A DNA stretch of 63,020 bases from RGIG2041 sp045537695. Lineage in GTDB: Bacteria; Bacillota; Clostridia; UBA1381; UMGS1253. Positions within the stretch are counted from its first letter, which is position 1. Each line of letters opens with the position of its first letter. A model generated the notes under the pieces. That model was given only the letters and a program-made list of their open reading frames with translations. It made no database searches and was not told the origin of the DNA. The stretch spans positions 1 through 63,020 of the forward strand of contig JAZSQB010000014.1 in NCBI GenBank assembly GCA_045537695.1, written 5' to 3'. Positions 45,669 to 54,993 of this stretch are shown one piece after another. The position numbers and the translations under genes are program-made.

Positions 45669-46829
45669 ATGCAGGAAATTCTTTTAGTAAAATACGGTGA
45701 AATTATATTAAAGGGCTTAAATCGTCCGGTATTTGAAGCGGTGCTTGTCAAAAACATCCGCCGCGCACTTTCCGAATTTAAGGGATTGAAAATCTACGCT
45801 GCACAAGCGACAATTTACATTGAGCCTGCCGAAGACACCGATATGGACGAAGTTGCAAAGAAGCTTTTAAAGGTGTTCGGCGTGCTCAGCGTGACCCGTG
45901 CCTGCGTTGTAGAAAAGGATTTGAATAAAATCATGAAAGCCGCGGTAGAATACTGCGGGGAAGCCCTAACAGGCACGACATTTAAGGTAGAGGCAAAGCG
46001 TGCAGACAAGAAATTCCCGCACACATCGCCGGAAATCTGTCGCGCGGTCGGCGGTTATTTGCACGACAAGGTTGAAAATCTGACTGTGAACGTGACCAAT
46101 CCGCAAAACGTGGTGATGGTGGAAATCCGCGACTATGCAGCTTATGTATACTGCGGCAAGCTCGCAGGTCAGGGCGGACTGCCAACCGGCACAGGCGGCA
46201 GAGCATCGCTTTTGTTGTCCGGCGGTATCGACTCCCCCGTTGCAGGCTATATGATGGCAAAGCGCGGTTTGGAGCTGGATGCGATTAACTTTTTCAGCTA
46301 TCCGTACACCAGCGAGCGTGCAAAGGAAAAGGTGATGGATCTGGCAAAAATTCTTGCCGGTTACACATCTAAAATCAATCTGCACATTGTGCCGTTTACG
46401 GAAATTCAGCTTGCGATTCGCGACAACTGTCCGGAAGAGCATTTAACCCTGATTATGCGCCGCTTTATGATGAAGATTTCCGAAATCGTAGCGCGCAAAA
46501 ACGGTAGTGCAGCGCTGATTACTGGCGAAAGCCTCGGTCAGGTTGCCAGCCAGACACTGCAGGCACTCGGCGTAACGGATGATGCGGTAAATATGCCGGT
46601 ATTCCGCCCGCTGATTGGTATGGACAAAGAGGAAATTGTGCAGATTTCGAGAAGAATCGGCGCATTCGAAACCTCCATATTGCCGTACGAGGACTGCTGC
46701 ACGGTATTTACGCCGAAGCACCCGACCACAAAGCCGAAGTTGGATATTATTTTAAAATCCGAATCCGTGCTGCCAATCGATGAGCTCATTGAAAGAGCCG
46801 TAGCCGGCGTAGAAACGATTACTTTATAA
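45669..46829 (+). CDS. thiI: ThiI, tRNA 4-thiouridine synthase
   Basis: The 386-residue protein has an N-terminal ferredoxin-like and THUMP region to about residue 165 and a PP-loop ATPase domain with LLSGGIDSPVAGYMMAKRG near residue 180. There is no C-terminal rhodanese domain, as usual for Firmicutes, so sulfur must come directly from the adjacent cysteine desulfurase. The modification is at U8 of tRNAs; a role in thiamin synthesis is less likely without the rhodanese. The two genes are probably cotranscribed. Confidence 0.95.
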   Translation: MQEILLVKYGEIILKGLNRPVFEAVLVKNIRRALSEFKGLKIYAAQATIYIEPAEDTDMDEVAKKLLKVFGVLSVTRACVVEKDLNKIMKAAVEYCGEALTGTTFKVEAKRADKKFPHTSPEICRAVGGYLHDKVENLTVNVTNPQNVVMVEIRDYAAYVYCGKLAGQGGLPTGTGGRASLLLSGGIDSPVAGYMMAKRGLELDAINFFSYPYTSERAKEKVMDLAKILAGYTSKINLHIVPFTEIQLAIRDNCPEEHLTLIMRRFMMKISEIVARKNGSAALITGESLGQVASQTLQALGVTDDAVNMPVFRPLIGMDKEEIVQISRRIGAFETSILPYEDCCTVFTPKHPTTKPKLDIILKSESVLPIDELIERAVAGVETITL

Positions 46830-46839
46830 GAGGGATACT

Positions 46840-48072
46840 ATGAACGCAGAACTGCTTTCCGTGGGCACAGAGCTGTTGCTCGGCGAAATTTTAAATACAG
46901 ATGCGCAATTTCTCGCAAGTGAATTGTCCAAGCTCGGCATCAATGTGTTTCATCAGACCGTTGTCGGCGACAATCATAAGCGGCTTAAGGATGCCGTTTT
47001 GCTTGCGCTCTCGCGCGCAGATTTGGTGATTACCTCCGGCGGTCTCGGCCCGACAAGTGATGATATCACAAAAGAGGTACTCTGTGAAGCTATGGGCGCG
47101 AAGCTTGCAATGGACAAGCGCTCGCTTGCGCGCATTGAAGCCTATTTTAAGCAAACCGGCAAACCAATGGTGAAAATCAACGAAAAACAAGCAATGCTTC
47201 CAGTTGGCGGTATTGTGCTTGATAACAACTGCGGCACCGCACCGGGCGGCATTATTGAAAAAGACGGCAAAATTGCCATCTTCCTCCCCGGTCCCCCACA
47301 CGAGCTTATGCAGATGTATACGGAAAGTGTGCGCCCGTATCTTGCAAAGCGCACCGACAGTATGCTCTATTCTAAAACACTGCGCGTTGCCGGCATCGGC
47401 GAATCGCGTATGGAAGAACTGTTGTCCGATTTAATGCAGACAAGTGAAAATCCAACGGTGGCACCATATGCCAAAACAGACGAAGTGACACTTCGCCTGA
47501 CCGCACGTTGCAAGGACGATACAGATGGTGAGCGCATCATTGCGCCGGTGGAAGAAAAAATCCGCGCGATTTTGGGGGATGCCGTATATGGCATCAATAA
47601 CGATACGATTTACAGCTGTGTATTTCACCTGCTCAAAGAAAAGAACAAAACCGTTTCCTTTGCCGAAAGCTGCACCGGCGGTATGCTTGCCGCGAAGCTG
47701 ACGGATTTTGCAGGCGCGTCCGGTGTAATAAAAGAAAGCTATGTCACCTACTGCAATGCAGCAAAGGAAAAGATTCTCGGTGTGGACGCTGCGCTACTTA
47801 AAGAAAAAGGCGCAGTCAGCCGCGAGGTATGTGCCGCAATGGCAGAGGGACTTTTCAAAATCAGCGGCAGTGATATCGCCCTGAGCGTAACCGGCGTAGC
47901 AGGTCCGGACAGCGACGAAAAAAGCAATCCGGTCGGTTTGGTTTACATCGGCCTTTGCGACGGCAAAAACACCGCTGTTCGTGAATTTCAATTTGCAGGC
48001 GCACGCGAGCGCATTCGAAGTCGCGCAGCGATGAATGCATATCTGTTTTTGCGGAATTTTCTGATAAATTGA
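46840..48072 (+). CDS. cinA: CinA-type nicotinamide-nucleotide amidase / competence-damage protein
   Basis: The 410-residue protein has the N-terminal MoCF-like domain (AELLSVGTELLLGEILNTD, TSGGLGPTSDD) and a C-terminal CinA/PncC domain (SFAESCTGGMLAAKLTD, VTGVAGPDSDE). The C-domain can deamidate NMN, and the N-domain is linked to ADP-ribose hydrolysis. It precedes recA, as in Bacillus and Streptococcus, but a promoter in the gap gives recA separate expression. Confidence 0.94.
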   Translation: MNAELLSVGTELLLGEILNTDAQFLASELSKLGINVFHQTVVGDNHKRLKDAVLLALSRADLVITSGGLGPTSDDITKEVLCEAMGAKLAMDKRSLARIEAYFKQTGKPMVKINEKQAMLPVGGIVLDNNCGTAPGGIIEKDGKIAIFLPGPPHELMQMYTESVRPYLAKRTDSMLYSKTLRVAGIGESRMEELLSDLMQTSENPTVAPYAKTDEVTLRLTARCKDDTDGERIIAPVEEKIRAILGDAVYGINNDTIYSCVFHLLKEKNKTVSFAESCTGGMLAAKLTDFAGASGVIKESYVTYCNAAKEKILGVDAALLKEKGAVSREVCAAMAEGLFKISGSDIALSVTGVAGPDSDEKSNPVGLVYIGLCDGKNTAVREFQFAGARERIRSRAAMNAYLFLRNFLIN

Positions 48073-48081
48073 AAAAAAGTG

Positions 48082-48110
48082 TTGACATATGCGAATAAAA
48101 CCGCTATAAT
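48082..48110 (+). promoter_or_regulatory. recA promoter
   Basis: TTGACA at 48082-48087 and TATAAT at 48105-48110 with a 17-base spacer are both perfect consensus. It is followed at once by the LexA box at 48117-48130. Confidence 0.88.
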
Positions 48111-48116
48111 AATAAC

Positions 48117-48130
48117 AGAACAAACGTTTG
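48117..48130 (+). promoter_or_regulatory. LexA (DinR) SOS box upstream of recA
   Basis: The 14-mer AGAACAAACGTTTG fits the Bacillus LexA consensus CGAAC-RNRY-GTTYG at 13 of 14 positions. It lies just downstream of the -10 box, where LexA binding would block transcription until DNA damage. Confidence 0.85.
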
Positions 48131-48150
48131 TATAGAAAGGTGTGTTCTAC

Positions 48151-49209
48151 ATGTCTGAAATTATTTCCGAAAAGAAAAAAGCGCTCGAAGCCGCATTGAC
48201 CGGTATCGAGAAAAAATACGGTGAAGGCTCGATTATGAAGCTTGGCTCCAACGCCAAATTAAATATCGATACCATTCCGACCGGCTCGATGAGTCTTGAC
48301 CTCGCGCTCGGCATCGGCGGTTTACCGCGCGGTAGAATTGTGGAAATCTACGGACCGGAATCCTCGGGTAAAACCACGCTGACGCTGCATATTATCGCTG
48401 AAGCGCAGAAAATCGGCGGCGAGGTTGCATTTATCGACGCAGAGCACGCCCTCGATCCGGAATACGCAAAAAATCTGGGCGTAGATACGGACAACCTGAT
48501 TGTGGCACAGCCGGATACCGGTGAACAGGCGCTCGAAATTACAGAAGCGCTCGTGCGTAGTGGTGCGATTGACGTTGTGGTTGTCGACTCTGTTGCCGCA
48601 TTGGTACCGAAGGCGGAAATCGACGGTGAAATGGGTGACAGTGTTGTCGGCTCGCACGCACGACTGATGAGCCAGGCAATGCGCAAACTGGCCGGTATTT
48701 TAAATAAGTCGAACACGATTGCGATTTTCATCAATCAGCTGCGTGAAAAGGTTGGTGTGCTTTACGGCAATCCGGAAACCACGACCGGCGGTCGTGCACT
48801 GAAGTTCTACGCCTCCGTCCGCTTAGACATCCGACGTGTGGAAGCCATTAAAAACGGCACCGAAATCATTGGTAACCGCACACGCGTTAAGGTGGTAAAA
48901 AACAAGGTGGCACCGCCATTTAAAGAAGCAGAATTCGATATTCTTTACGGCAAGGGCATCTCCAAAGAAGGCAATATCTTAGATGTTGCCACGGCGCTCG
49001 GCATTATTCAAAAGAGCGGCTCCTGGTTTGCATACGAAGGTGAACGCCTTGGACAGGGTCGCGATAACGTGCGCGAATATATGATTGCAAATCCGGAGTT
49101 TACCGCGATGATTGATGCGCAGATTCGTGAAAAGCTTGACTTAAAGGAAATCAAGCGCATTGACGATGAAGCCGTTGTTGCACTGGACAAATCTCCGAAG
49201 AAAAAGTGA
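48151..49209 (+). CDS. recA: Recombinase RecA
   Basis: The 352-residue strand-exchange ATPase has Walker A GPESSGKTT near residue 68, the VDSVAALVPKAEIDGEMGD block near residue 150, and INQLREKVGVLYGNPETTTGG near residue 195. It begins filament formation on single-stranded DNA and stimulates LexA cleavage. The ATG at 48151 is preferred over an upstream GTG, which touches the ribosome binding site. The downstream exonuclease starts 14 bases after the stop. Confidence 0.98.
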   Translation: MSEIISEKKKALEAALTGIEKKYGEGSIMKLGSNAKLNIDTIPTGSMSLDLALGIGGLPRGRIVEIYGPESSGKTTLTLHIIAEAQKIGGEVAFIDAEHALDPEYAKNLGVDTDNLIVAQPDTGEQALEITEALVRSGAIDVVVVDSVAALVPKAEIDGEMGDSVVGSHARLMSQAMRKLAGILNKSNTIAIFINQLREKVGVLYGNPETTTGGRALKFYASVRLDIRRVEAIKNGTEIIGNRTRVKVVKNKVAPPFKEAEFDILYGKGISKEGNILDVATALGIIQKSGSWFAYEGERLGQGRDNVREYMIANPEFTAMIDAQIREKLDLKEIKRIDDEAVVALDKSPKKK

Positions 49210-49223
49210 TAGGAGCCGGGTAG

Positions 49224-50177
49224 ATGCACTACATAATCCTTGACCTCGAATGGAATCAGCCTGTATCAAAAAACAGCTACCCCTATTTGAGAATCGGTGA
49301 CCGCTTTTCGAATGAGATTATAGAAATCGGCGCTGCAAAGGTCAACGAAGAAATGCAGCTCGTCGACACCTTTAAGGCGGTCATCAAGCCAAAATATTAT
49401 AAAAAGCTGAATTCAAACGTGATGAAAATCACGCATTTGAAGCAGGAAATCATCTCAGGCGGCATTGGTTTTGATGTCGCCATTGCGCGTTTTCGTGACT
49501 GGTGCGGAGAGGATGCTATTTTCTTCTCCTGGGGACGCGATGACATTTATGTAATGAAGCAGAATTTAGAGTTTTACGAGATAGATTACACCTGGATTCA
49601 AAGTTGGTACAATCTACAGTTGATGTTTAGTAAGGCGGTATTAGGCAATTCCAATCAACGTTCCTTAAGCTTTGCAATGGAGCATTTTCAGATTGAACCG
49701 GAAGTCGACCGCCCATTCCACGATGCGCAAAATGATGCATATTATACTGCAAAAATCTTTTTTAATCTGGACATTCCATCTTTAATGGCGAACTATGACT
49801 CTACCAGCAGCTTTGCCGGTCTCTGCAGCGAAGAAAACGGCGGTGGATTGGGACCGTTTCGTACCAAGGGCGAAGCCCTGTCGAACAAAGAGGTCACTAC
49901 CCTATTGTGTCCGCAGTGCAAAACGCCGCTGACGCCATCTGTAGATTGGTTTGCAAACAACGATAAATATGTTTCGCTTGCTAACTGCAAGGCGCATGGC
50001 ACATTCCTCGGCCGCATTAAATTCATACGGCAAAGCGATGGTATGCTGCGCGTTCGCCAAACCGTGCAAAAGGCACAGCCGGAACAATTGGCACAGATTA
50101 AACAAAAGAGCGAAATGAAGAAAGAAAAAGCAAATGCATACAGACGCACACGCCAAAAACGCATAAAAAAGCAGTAA
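49224..50177 (+). CDS. DEDDh-family 3'-5' exonuclease
   Basis: The 317-residue protein has an exonuclease domain in the first 180 residues: Asp6 and Glu8 in ILDLEWNQ, a middle Asp, and HDAQNDA with the general-base His. It resembles the KapD/sporulation-inhibitor-like and epsilon-like exonucleases. The C-terminal part has two Cys pairs (LLCPQCKTPL) like a small zinc ribbon and a Lys-rich end. It follows recA by 14 bases, so it probably shares SOS induction, which suggests a role in DNA repair. Confidence 0.83.
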   Translation: MHYIILDLEWNQPVSKNSYPYLRIGDRFSNEIIEIGAAKVNEEMQLVDTFKAVIKPKYYKKLNSNVMKITHLKQEIISGGIGFDVAIARFRDWCGEDAIFFSWGRDDIYVMKQNLEFYEIDYTWIQSWYNLQLMFSKAVLGNSNQRSLSFAMEHFQIEPEVDRPFHDAQNDAYYTAKIFFNLDIPSLMANYDSTSSFAGLCSEENGGGLGPFRTKGEALSNKEVTTLLCPQCKTPLTPSVDWFANNDKYVSLANCKAHGTFLGRIKFIRQSDGMLRVRQTVQKAQPEQLAQIKQKSEMKKEKANAYRRTRQKRIKKQ

Positions 50178-50246
50178 AGCTTTTTGTAAACAGATACAGC
50201 GAAGATGTTCGCACGGCAGATACGCCATTGTTTTATAAATAAGCCG

Positions 50247-50282
50247 AGGGGATTGTAAAAACTAAAGTTTTTATAATCCCCT
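50247..50282. terminator. Bidirectional terminator between exonuclease and alkD
   Basis: Arms at 50247-50263 and 50266-50282 pair along 17 bases with one mismatch near the middle. The innermost bases must open to form a loop. The alkD stop codon lies at the edge of the hairpin, so one structure probably ends both converging transcripts. Confidence 0.82.
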
Positions 50283-50965
50283 TATCTTTTTAGCGTTTTT
50301 AAATACACTTTCGTTTCTTTATCTATACGATAACTCTCCACTGCTTTTTGTATGGTTTTATTATGTGTCCACAGGTCTAAACGCCCCTCAATTAAATACA
50401 CCACTGCGCTGTCATACTGTTTGGAAAGCGCGGTAGCAAAATACCACGCCTGCATCATACGAATATAGTATTCCTCACTTTGCACATCGGCGACCCATTT
50501 TAAATGCTCCGCTTTAAAATCCTCATCTAAAAATAGTTTAAGCAAAATCCCCATGCCGTACCGAACGGTATAGGCTTCGTCACTTAGAAGCCATTTTTGC
50601 ACGTATGGGATCAATTTTTCTTTGTTTGTTTTAAACACCTTCGGCAAAAACATATCGCAGGTTGCCCAGTTGTCGATATAGGGCAAAAATCGCTCTGTTT
50701 CTAAAAGTGCCGCATTGAAGTCCCTCATTTGCTCAATCACAAAGGCGTGAACATTGTCTTCTTCGTAATACGTGTGCGGCAGAGCTTTTAAAAATGCGTG
50801 GCTCTCCTGCGCTTTGGCATATACTTTCGCGAGCTTACGCAGTTGAGGCACACGCACGCCAATGACTTTTTCAGGTGGCAAGGTCGGCATCAGTCTGCTG
50901 TAAAAGTTTTTATATTCTGCATCCTGTAGTTTAAAAAGTTCGTCCGTGATGTTCATAGCCGCCAT
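50282..50965 (-). CDS. DNA alkylation repair protein (AlkD-like HEAT-repeat glycosylase)
   Basis: The 227-residue protein is made of paired helices like the AlkD HEAT-repeat glycosylases, which excise 3-methyladenine and 7-methylguanine. Recognisable are VIGVRVPQLRKLAK near residue 38, YEEDNVHAFVIEQM, NWATCDMF, and RYGMGILLKLFLDE. Its start overlaps the end of ttcA by 13 bases (ATG at 50965; 50956 is possible), which implies coupling. Confidence 0.85.
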   Translation of the reverse strand: MAAMNITDELFKLQDAEYKNFYSRLMPTLPPEKVIGVRVPQLRKLAKVYAKAQESHAFLKALPHTYYEEDNVHAFVIEQMRDFNAALLETERFLPYIDNWATCDMFLPKVFKTNKEKLIPYVQKWLLSDEAYTVRYGMGILLKLFLDEDFKAEHLKWVADVQSEEYYIRMMQAWYFATALSKQYDSAVVYLIEGRLDLWTHNKTIQKAVESYRIDKETKVYLKTLKR

Positions 50966-51660
50966 CCGTCAATTCCGCTTGTCTTTACGGCATTAAAAAG
51001 TCGCTTTTTCATATCGCGATCACCTGCGCAGAGCTGCTTAATTTTCTCTTTGACCTCCGCGCGCTTTGTATTACCGTCCGCAACGCACGGATTTTCCCAA
51101 ACAGGCAATGCCAAACGGTGTGCAAGGCGGCGAATATCTGCTTCCTCAATGTAAATCAGCGGACGAATCATATAAAGACCGCAACGGTCCAGATACGTCA
51201 CCGGTGAAAAACAAGACACTCTCCCCTCATAAAGCAAGCTGAGCATAAAGGTTTCGAGCACATCGTCATAGTGATGCCCGAGCGCAACACGGTTACAGCC
51301 ATGCTCGATTGCCGCATTATGGAGCGCGCCTCGGCGCAGATTGGCGCAAAGCGCACACGGATTTTCTTCCTTACGGATATCAAAAACGATTTCTCGAATC
51401 TGCGTACGCTCCACGATAAACTCCACATCGAGCGCACGGCAAAAATCTGCAATCTCTTGATAGGCATGCCCGTAGCCCAAATCGAGCGTAATGGCTTTGA
51501 CGGAAAACGAGTTTGGATAAAAGCTTCTCAGACGCGCGAGCACATACAAAAGCATCAGTGAATCCTTGCCGCCGGACACACCAACCGCCACGCAGTCGTT
51601 TTCTGCTATCATATTATATTCTTCCATTGCACGGCGCACACCGCCCAAAAGTCTTTTCAT
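50953..51660 (-). CDS. ttcA: TtcA-like tRNA 2-thiocytidine synthetase
   Basis: The 235-residue PP-loop ATPase has VGVSGGKDSLMLLYVL near residue 28 and an ENPCALCANLRRG motif near residue 98; the CxxC and a later Cys (ENPC) are the ligands of the [4Fe-4S] cluster in TtcA. TilS is excluded by the CxxC. It thiolates C32 of some tRNAs. The start has an AGAGG site. alkD follows with an overlap. Confidence 0.87.
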   Translation of the reverse strand: MKRLLGGVRRAMEEYNMIAENDCVAVGVSGGKDSLMLLYVLARLRSFYPNSFSVKAITLDLGYGHAYQEIADFCRALDVEFIVERTQIREIVFDIRKEENPCALCANLRRGALHNAAIEHGCNRVALGHHYDDVLETFMLSLLYEGRVSCFSPVTYLDRCGLYMIRPLIYIEEADIRRLAHRLALPVWENPCVADGNTKRAEVKEKIKQLCAGDRDMKKRLFNAVKTSGIDGWRL

Positions 51661-51724
51661 AATTTACCTCTAGTTTGTTTTACTTGCCATGTTTTTCCAA
51701 GCTTTCATATGCAAATCTGTGTCT

Positions 51725-52483
51725 TTATTTATCAAATATCGCTTTTGTATTGGTGCCTTTTTTCAGTGCACGCAAAAATGCAATATCTTCTTTGGTCAAA
51801 TCCGCTTTTGAGAGCATATCTGGGCGCTTTTTATAGGTGATTTCCAGGCTTTTTTCTCTCTTCCAAGCTTCGATGTTGGCATGGTGTCCGCTCAAAAGCA
51901 CCTCCGGCACGCTTCTACCCATAAATTCCGGCGGACGCGTATACTGCGGATACTCCAATAGCGAATGATAATGCGACTCACCCGTATAGGACGCTTCTTC
52001 GGAAAGCACGCCGTCAATCAGACGCGCCGTTGCGTCTACCACTGCCATCGCGGCAATCTCACCGCCCGTCAGCACAAAGTCGCCGAGCGAAATCTCCATA
52101 TCCACAATCTCATCAAGTACCCTCTGGTCCACACCTTCATAGTGACCGCACAAAAGCACAATGTGCTTTTCTTTAGACAAGTCTATTGCCGTCTGCTGCG
52201 TAAAGGTTTTTCCCTGCGGCGACATATAAATCGTCAGCGGTTTATAGGAAAGTCCGTCCGTGATGCTTTTATACGCATCGTAAATCGGCTGCGGCGCCAT
52301 CAGCATCCCCGTGCCGCCACCGTACGGATAGTCATCCACGCGCTTATGCTTGTCCTTGGAATAATCGCGGATGTTTATAAAATTCAATTCAAGGATGCCT
52401 TTGTCTCTCGCTCTGCCGATGATACTGTCCCCCAAAACAGACTCTAACATCGAATCAAACAGCGTCAGTACATCAAATCGCAT
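51725..52483 (-). CDS. trmD: tRNA (guanine-37-N1)-methyltransferase
   Basis: The 252-residue SPOUT enzyme prevents +1 frameshifting. The knot region has VLLCGHYEGVDQRVLDE and LGDFVLTGGEIAAM, and the N-terminus reads RFDVLTLFDSML, as in the family. It directly follows rimM (adjacent stop and start). The ribosomal protein L19 gene rplS, which normally comes next, is absent; ttcA lies downstream instead. Confidence 0.96.
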   Translation of the reverse strand: MRFDVLTLFDSMLESVLGDSIIGRARDKGILELNFINIRDYSKDKHKRVDDYPYGGGTGMLMAPQPIYDAYKSITDGLSYKPLTIYMSPQGKTFTQQTAIDLSKEKHIVLLCGHYEGVDQRVLDEIVDMEISLGDFVLTGGEIAAMAVVDATARLIDGVLSEEASYTGESHYHSLLEYPQYTRPPEFMGRSVPEVLLSGHHANIEAWKREKSLEITYKKRPDMLSKADLTKEDIAFLRALKKGTNTKAIFDK

Positions 52484-52990
52484 TTAAATCAACCCCTCGA
52501 GCAGGTGCACCTTACACACCTCTGCATCTATATCCACGCTTAATACAACATCGTCAATCACCGGCAGCAGGATTTCCTTGCCTTCCGGCGTTGTTACGGT
52601 ATAGACATCGTTACTGCCCGTGGAGAACACATCACTGATTTTGCCGAGCGTTTCGCCTTCGTCGGTTATGACGGTGATGCCCAAAAGGTCACAGATGTAG
52701 TAGCCTTCCTCCGGCTCGCCGAGCTGTGCACGGTCGACATAAAGCACCGTGCGCTTCAGCTTTTCCGCCGCATCAATGTCCGCCACCTCTGCAAACTTTA
52801 CAATGATGTTTGCCTTCTGGTATTTTACGCTTTTCACCGTGAAGGTTTCCTTCTTGCCCGCAACATCGGCATAGACGGTTTTTAAGCGTTCAAAATCCTC
52901 CGGCACATCCAGCCACGGCACGATTTTCACCTCGCCGCGCAGACCGTGCGTATTTACAATTTCTCCTACCTGCAATGTCGTATTTCGCAT
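52484..52990 (-). CDS. rimM: 16S rRNA processing protein RimM
   Basis: The 168-residue protein helps mature the 30S head domain. The start VGEIVNTHGLRGEVKI and the PRC-barrel end YYICDLLGITVITDEGETLGKI are typical. The ATG at 52990 follows GGAGGAAATT; a longer N-terminus is not supported. Order khpA-rimM-trmD is the standard one. Confidence 0.94.
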   Translation of the reverse strand: MRNTTLQVGEIVNTHGLRGEVKIVPWLDVPEDFERLKTVYADVAGKKETFTVKSVKYQKANIIVKFAEVADIDAAEKLKRTVLYVDRAQLGEPEEGYYICDLLGITVITDEGETLGKISDVFSTGSNDVYTVTTPEGKEILLPVIDDVVLSVDIDAEVCKVHLLEGLI

Positions 52991-53077
52991 AATTTCCTCC
53001 ATTTGAAGTACAACTTCATTTTCTCGCATACGCAAACAAGGGCACGTTAAGTGCCCCTGTTATAGACGCGACCGTTC

Positions 53078-53308
53078 TCAGCCGATAATTTCAACAACAA
53101 CACGCTTGTTTTCGCGGCTTGCTGCAGCCTTTACAACGGTTCTGATTGCTTTGGCAATTCTGCCCTGCTTGCCGATGACCTTACCCATGTCGCTGTCTGC
53201 AACACGAAGCTCGAGCACAACGCCCTTTTCATCGTCAATTTCCGTTACAGATACCTGGTCCGGATACTCTACGAGAGATTTTGCCAAAACTTCCAATACT
53301 TCTTTCAT
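53078..53308 (-). CDS. khpA: KH-domain RNA-binding protein KhpA (YlqC)
   Basis: The 76-residue protein is one KH domain with the GxxG loop in GKVIGKQGRIAKAIRT. KhpA acts with KhpB in RNA binding and cell-division control in Streptococcus. The ATG at 53308 has GGAGG. It lies between rpsP and rimM. Confidence 0.94.
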   Translation of the reverse strand: MKEVLEVLAKSLVEYPDQVSVTEIDDEKGVVLELRVADSDMGKVIGKQGRIAKAIRTVVKAAASRENKRVVVEIIG

Positions 53309-53323
53309 GTTTGGCACCTCCGA

Positions 53324-53563
53324 TTAAAGTACGTTTGCCTTCTTGAGCAGACCCTTTACTGTGTCTGTAGGCTGTGCGCCGTTCTCAATCCACTTCTTTG
53401 CCTTTTCAGCGTCAACATTGATTGCAGCCGGCTCAACCATCGGATTGTAAGTACCAACTTCCTCGATAAATCTGCCATCACGCGGATATCTGGAATCAGC
53501 AACTACAATTCTGTAAAACGGAGCCTTCTTGGCACCCATTCTCTTCAGTCTGATTTTTACCAT
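53324..53563 (-). CDS. rpsP: Small-subunit ribosomal protein bS16
   Basis: The 79-residue bS16 has RLKRMGAKKAPFYRIVVADSR at the start and DGRFIEEVGTYNP in the middle, exactly the family pattern. The ATG at 53563 has GGAGGTG. It follows ffh after about 68 bases and precedes khpA by 15. Confidence 0.97.
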   Translation of the reverse strand: MVKIRLKRMGAKKAPFYRIVVADSRYPRDGRFIEEVGTYNPMVEPAAINVDAEKAKKWIENGAQPTDTVKGLLKKANVL

Positions 53564-53631
53564 TGTTTTTTCACCTCCACACAAGATTAAGTCTTTATTT
53601 TATTTTTAAAATTATAAAATAAACAAGTTAA

Positions 53632-54975
53632 TTAAAACGGAAAACTGCCGAAGCCGCCACGCTTCATTCTCTTTTTCATTTTCGGCGAATTCATCTGCTT
53701 CATCATCTGGCGCATCTGTTCAAACTGTTTAAGCAGCGCGTTTACATCCTGCACACGCACGCCCGCACCGTTTGCAATACGCTGCTTGCGGCTCGCGTTG
53801 ATGATGGAAGGATTTTTTCTTTCCTTCGGTGTCATAGAGCGGATAATCGCTTCCGGACGCGCAAGTTGCTTATCATCTACGCTTATGCCTGCCGGCAATT
53901 TATTCATACCCGGCAGCATGGAAATGACCTGCTCCAAAGGTCCCATTTTCTTGATTTGCTGGAGCTGATCTAAAAAGATTTCCAGGTCCATACCATCCTG
54001 GGTGAGCTTTCGCTCCAGCTCTTCCGCCTGCTTTTCGTCAAACGCTGCCTGCGCTTTGTCAATCAGTGTCAAAACGTCGCCCATACCGAGAATTCTCGAC
54101 GCCATACGGTCCGGATAAAACGGCTCTAAGTCCGTCAGCTTTTCGCCCATACCGACATATTTAATCGGTTTGCCGGTCACGTGGCGCACGGAAAGTGCCG
54201 CACCGCCACGGGCATCGCCGTCGAGCTTTGTCATAATCACGCCGTCAATGCCGAGCTGCTCGTTAAAGCTCTGCGCTACATTTACGGCATCCTGACCGGT
54301 CATCGCATCGACCGCGAGCAGGATTTCATTCGGTTTTACATTGGCTTTGATATTGGCAAGCTCTTCCATCAATTCTTCATTGATGTGCAAGCGACCGGCG
54401 GTATCGATAATCACCGGGTCGTTGCCGTGCTTAATGGCATGTTCAATTGCCGCTTTGGAAATGTCCACCGGGCTTAATTTATCTCCCATTGTAAATACCG
54501 GAATCTCCACCTGTGCACCGACAATCTCCAACTGCTTAATCGCAGCCGGTCTGTATACGTCACACGCAACGAGGAGCGGTCTTTTATCATATTGCCTTTT
54601 AATCTGCGATGCAAGCTTGGCACACGTTGTCGTCTTACCGGCACCCTGCAGACCAACGAGCATAATCACCGTCGGTCCCTTGGAAGAAAAATTGATGCGG
54701 CTCTGTGTGCTGCCCATCAGCTCTGTCAGCTCATCATTTACGATTTTGACAATCTGCTGACCGGGCGTTAAGCTTTCCATAACCTGCGCACCGCTCGCCT
54801 TTTCCGACACACGGCTGATAAACTCCTTTACTACCTTGAAGTTTACATCCGCTTCCAGAAGCGCAAGCTTGATTTCGCGCATGGATGCCTTGATATCCGC
54901 CTCCGAAACCTTACCCTTCGAGCGCAACTTTTTAAAGACACCATTTAATTTTTCACCTAAGCTCTCAAATGCCAT
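53632..54975 (-). CDS. ffh: Signal recognition particle protein Ffh
   Basis: The 447-residue GTPase has an N-domain, a G-domain with GLQGAGKTTTCAKLA near residue 107, DTAGR and TKLDGDARGGAALS, and a methionine-rich M domain ending MKQMNSPKMKKRMKRGG. It binds SRP RNA and signal sequences. Order ylxM-ffh-rpsP is standard; ftsY is not in the window. Confidence 0.97.
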   Translation of the reverse strand: MAFESLGEKLNGVFKKLRSKGKVSEADIKASMREIKLALLEADVNFKVVKEFISRVSEKASGAQVMESLTPGQQIVKIVNDELTELMGSTQSRINFSSKGPTVIMLVGLQGAGKTTTCAKLASQIKRQYDKRPLLVACDVYRPAAIKQLEIVGAQVEIPVFTMGDKLSPVDISKAAIEHAIKHGNDPVIIDTAGRLHINEELMEELANIKANVKPNEILLAVDAMTGQDAVNVAQSFNEQLGIDGVIMTKLDGDARGGAALSVRHVTGKPIKYVGMGEKLTDLEPFYPDRMASRILGMGDVLTLIDKAQAAFDEKQAEELERKLTQDGMDLEIFLDQLQQIKKMGPLEQVISMLPGMNKLPAGISVDDKQLARPEAIIRSMTPKERKNPSIINASRKQRIANGAGVRVQDVNALLKQFEQMRQMMKQMNSPKMKKRMKRGGFGSFPF

Positions 54976-54993
54976 GGAAAAATCCTTTCAAAA

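Noticed and set aside
49793..50228. Cys-rich and hydrophobic minus-strand frames at the end of the exonuclease gene.
   Set aside because: They overlap the conserved exonuclease coding sequence completely and show no start signals.
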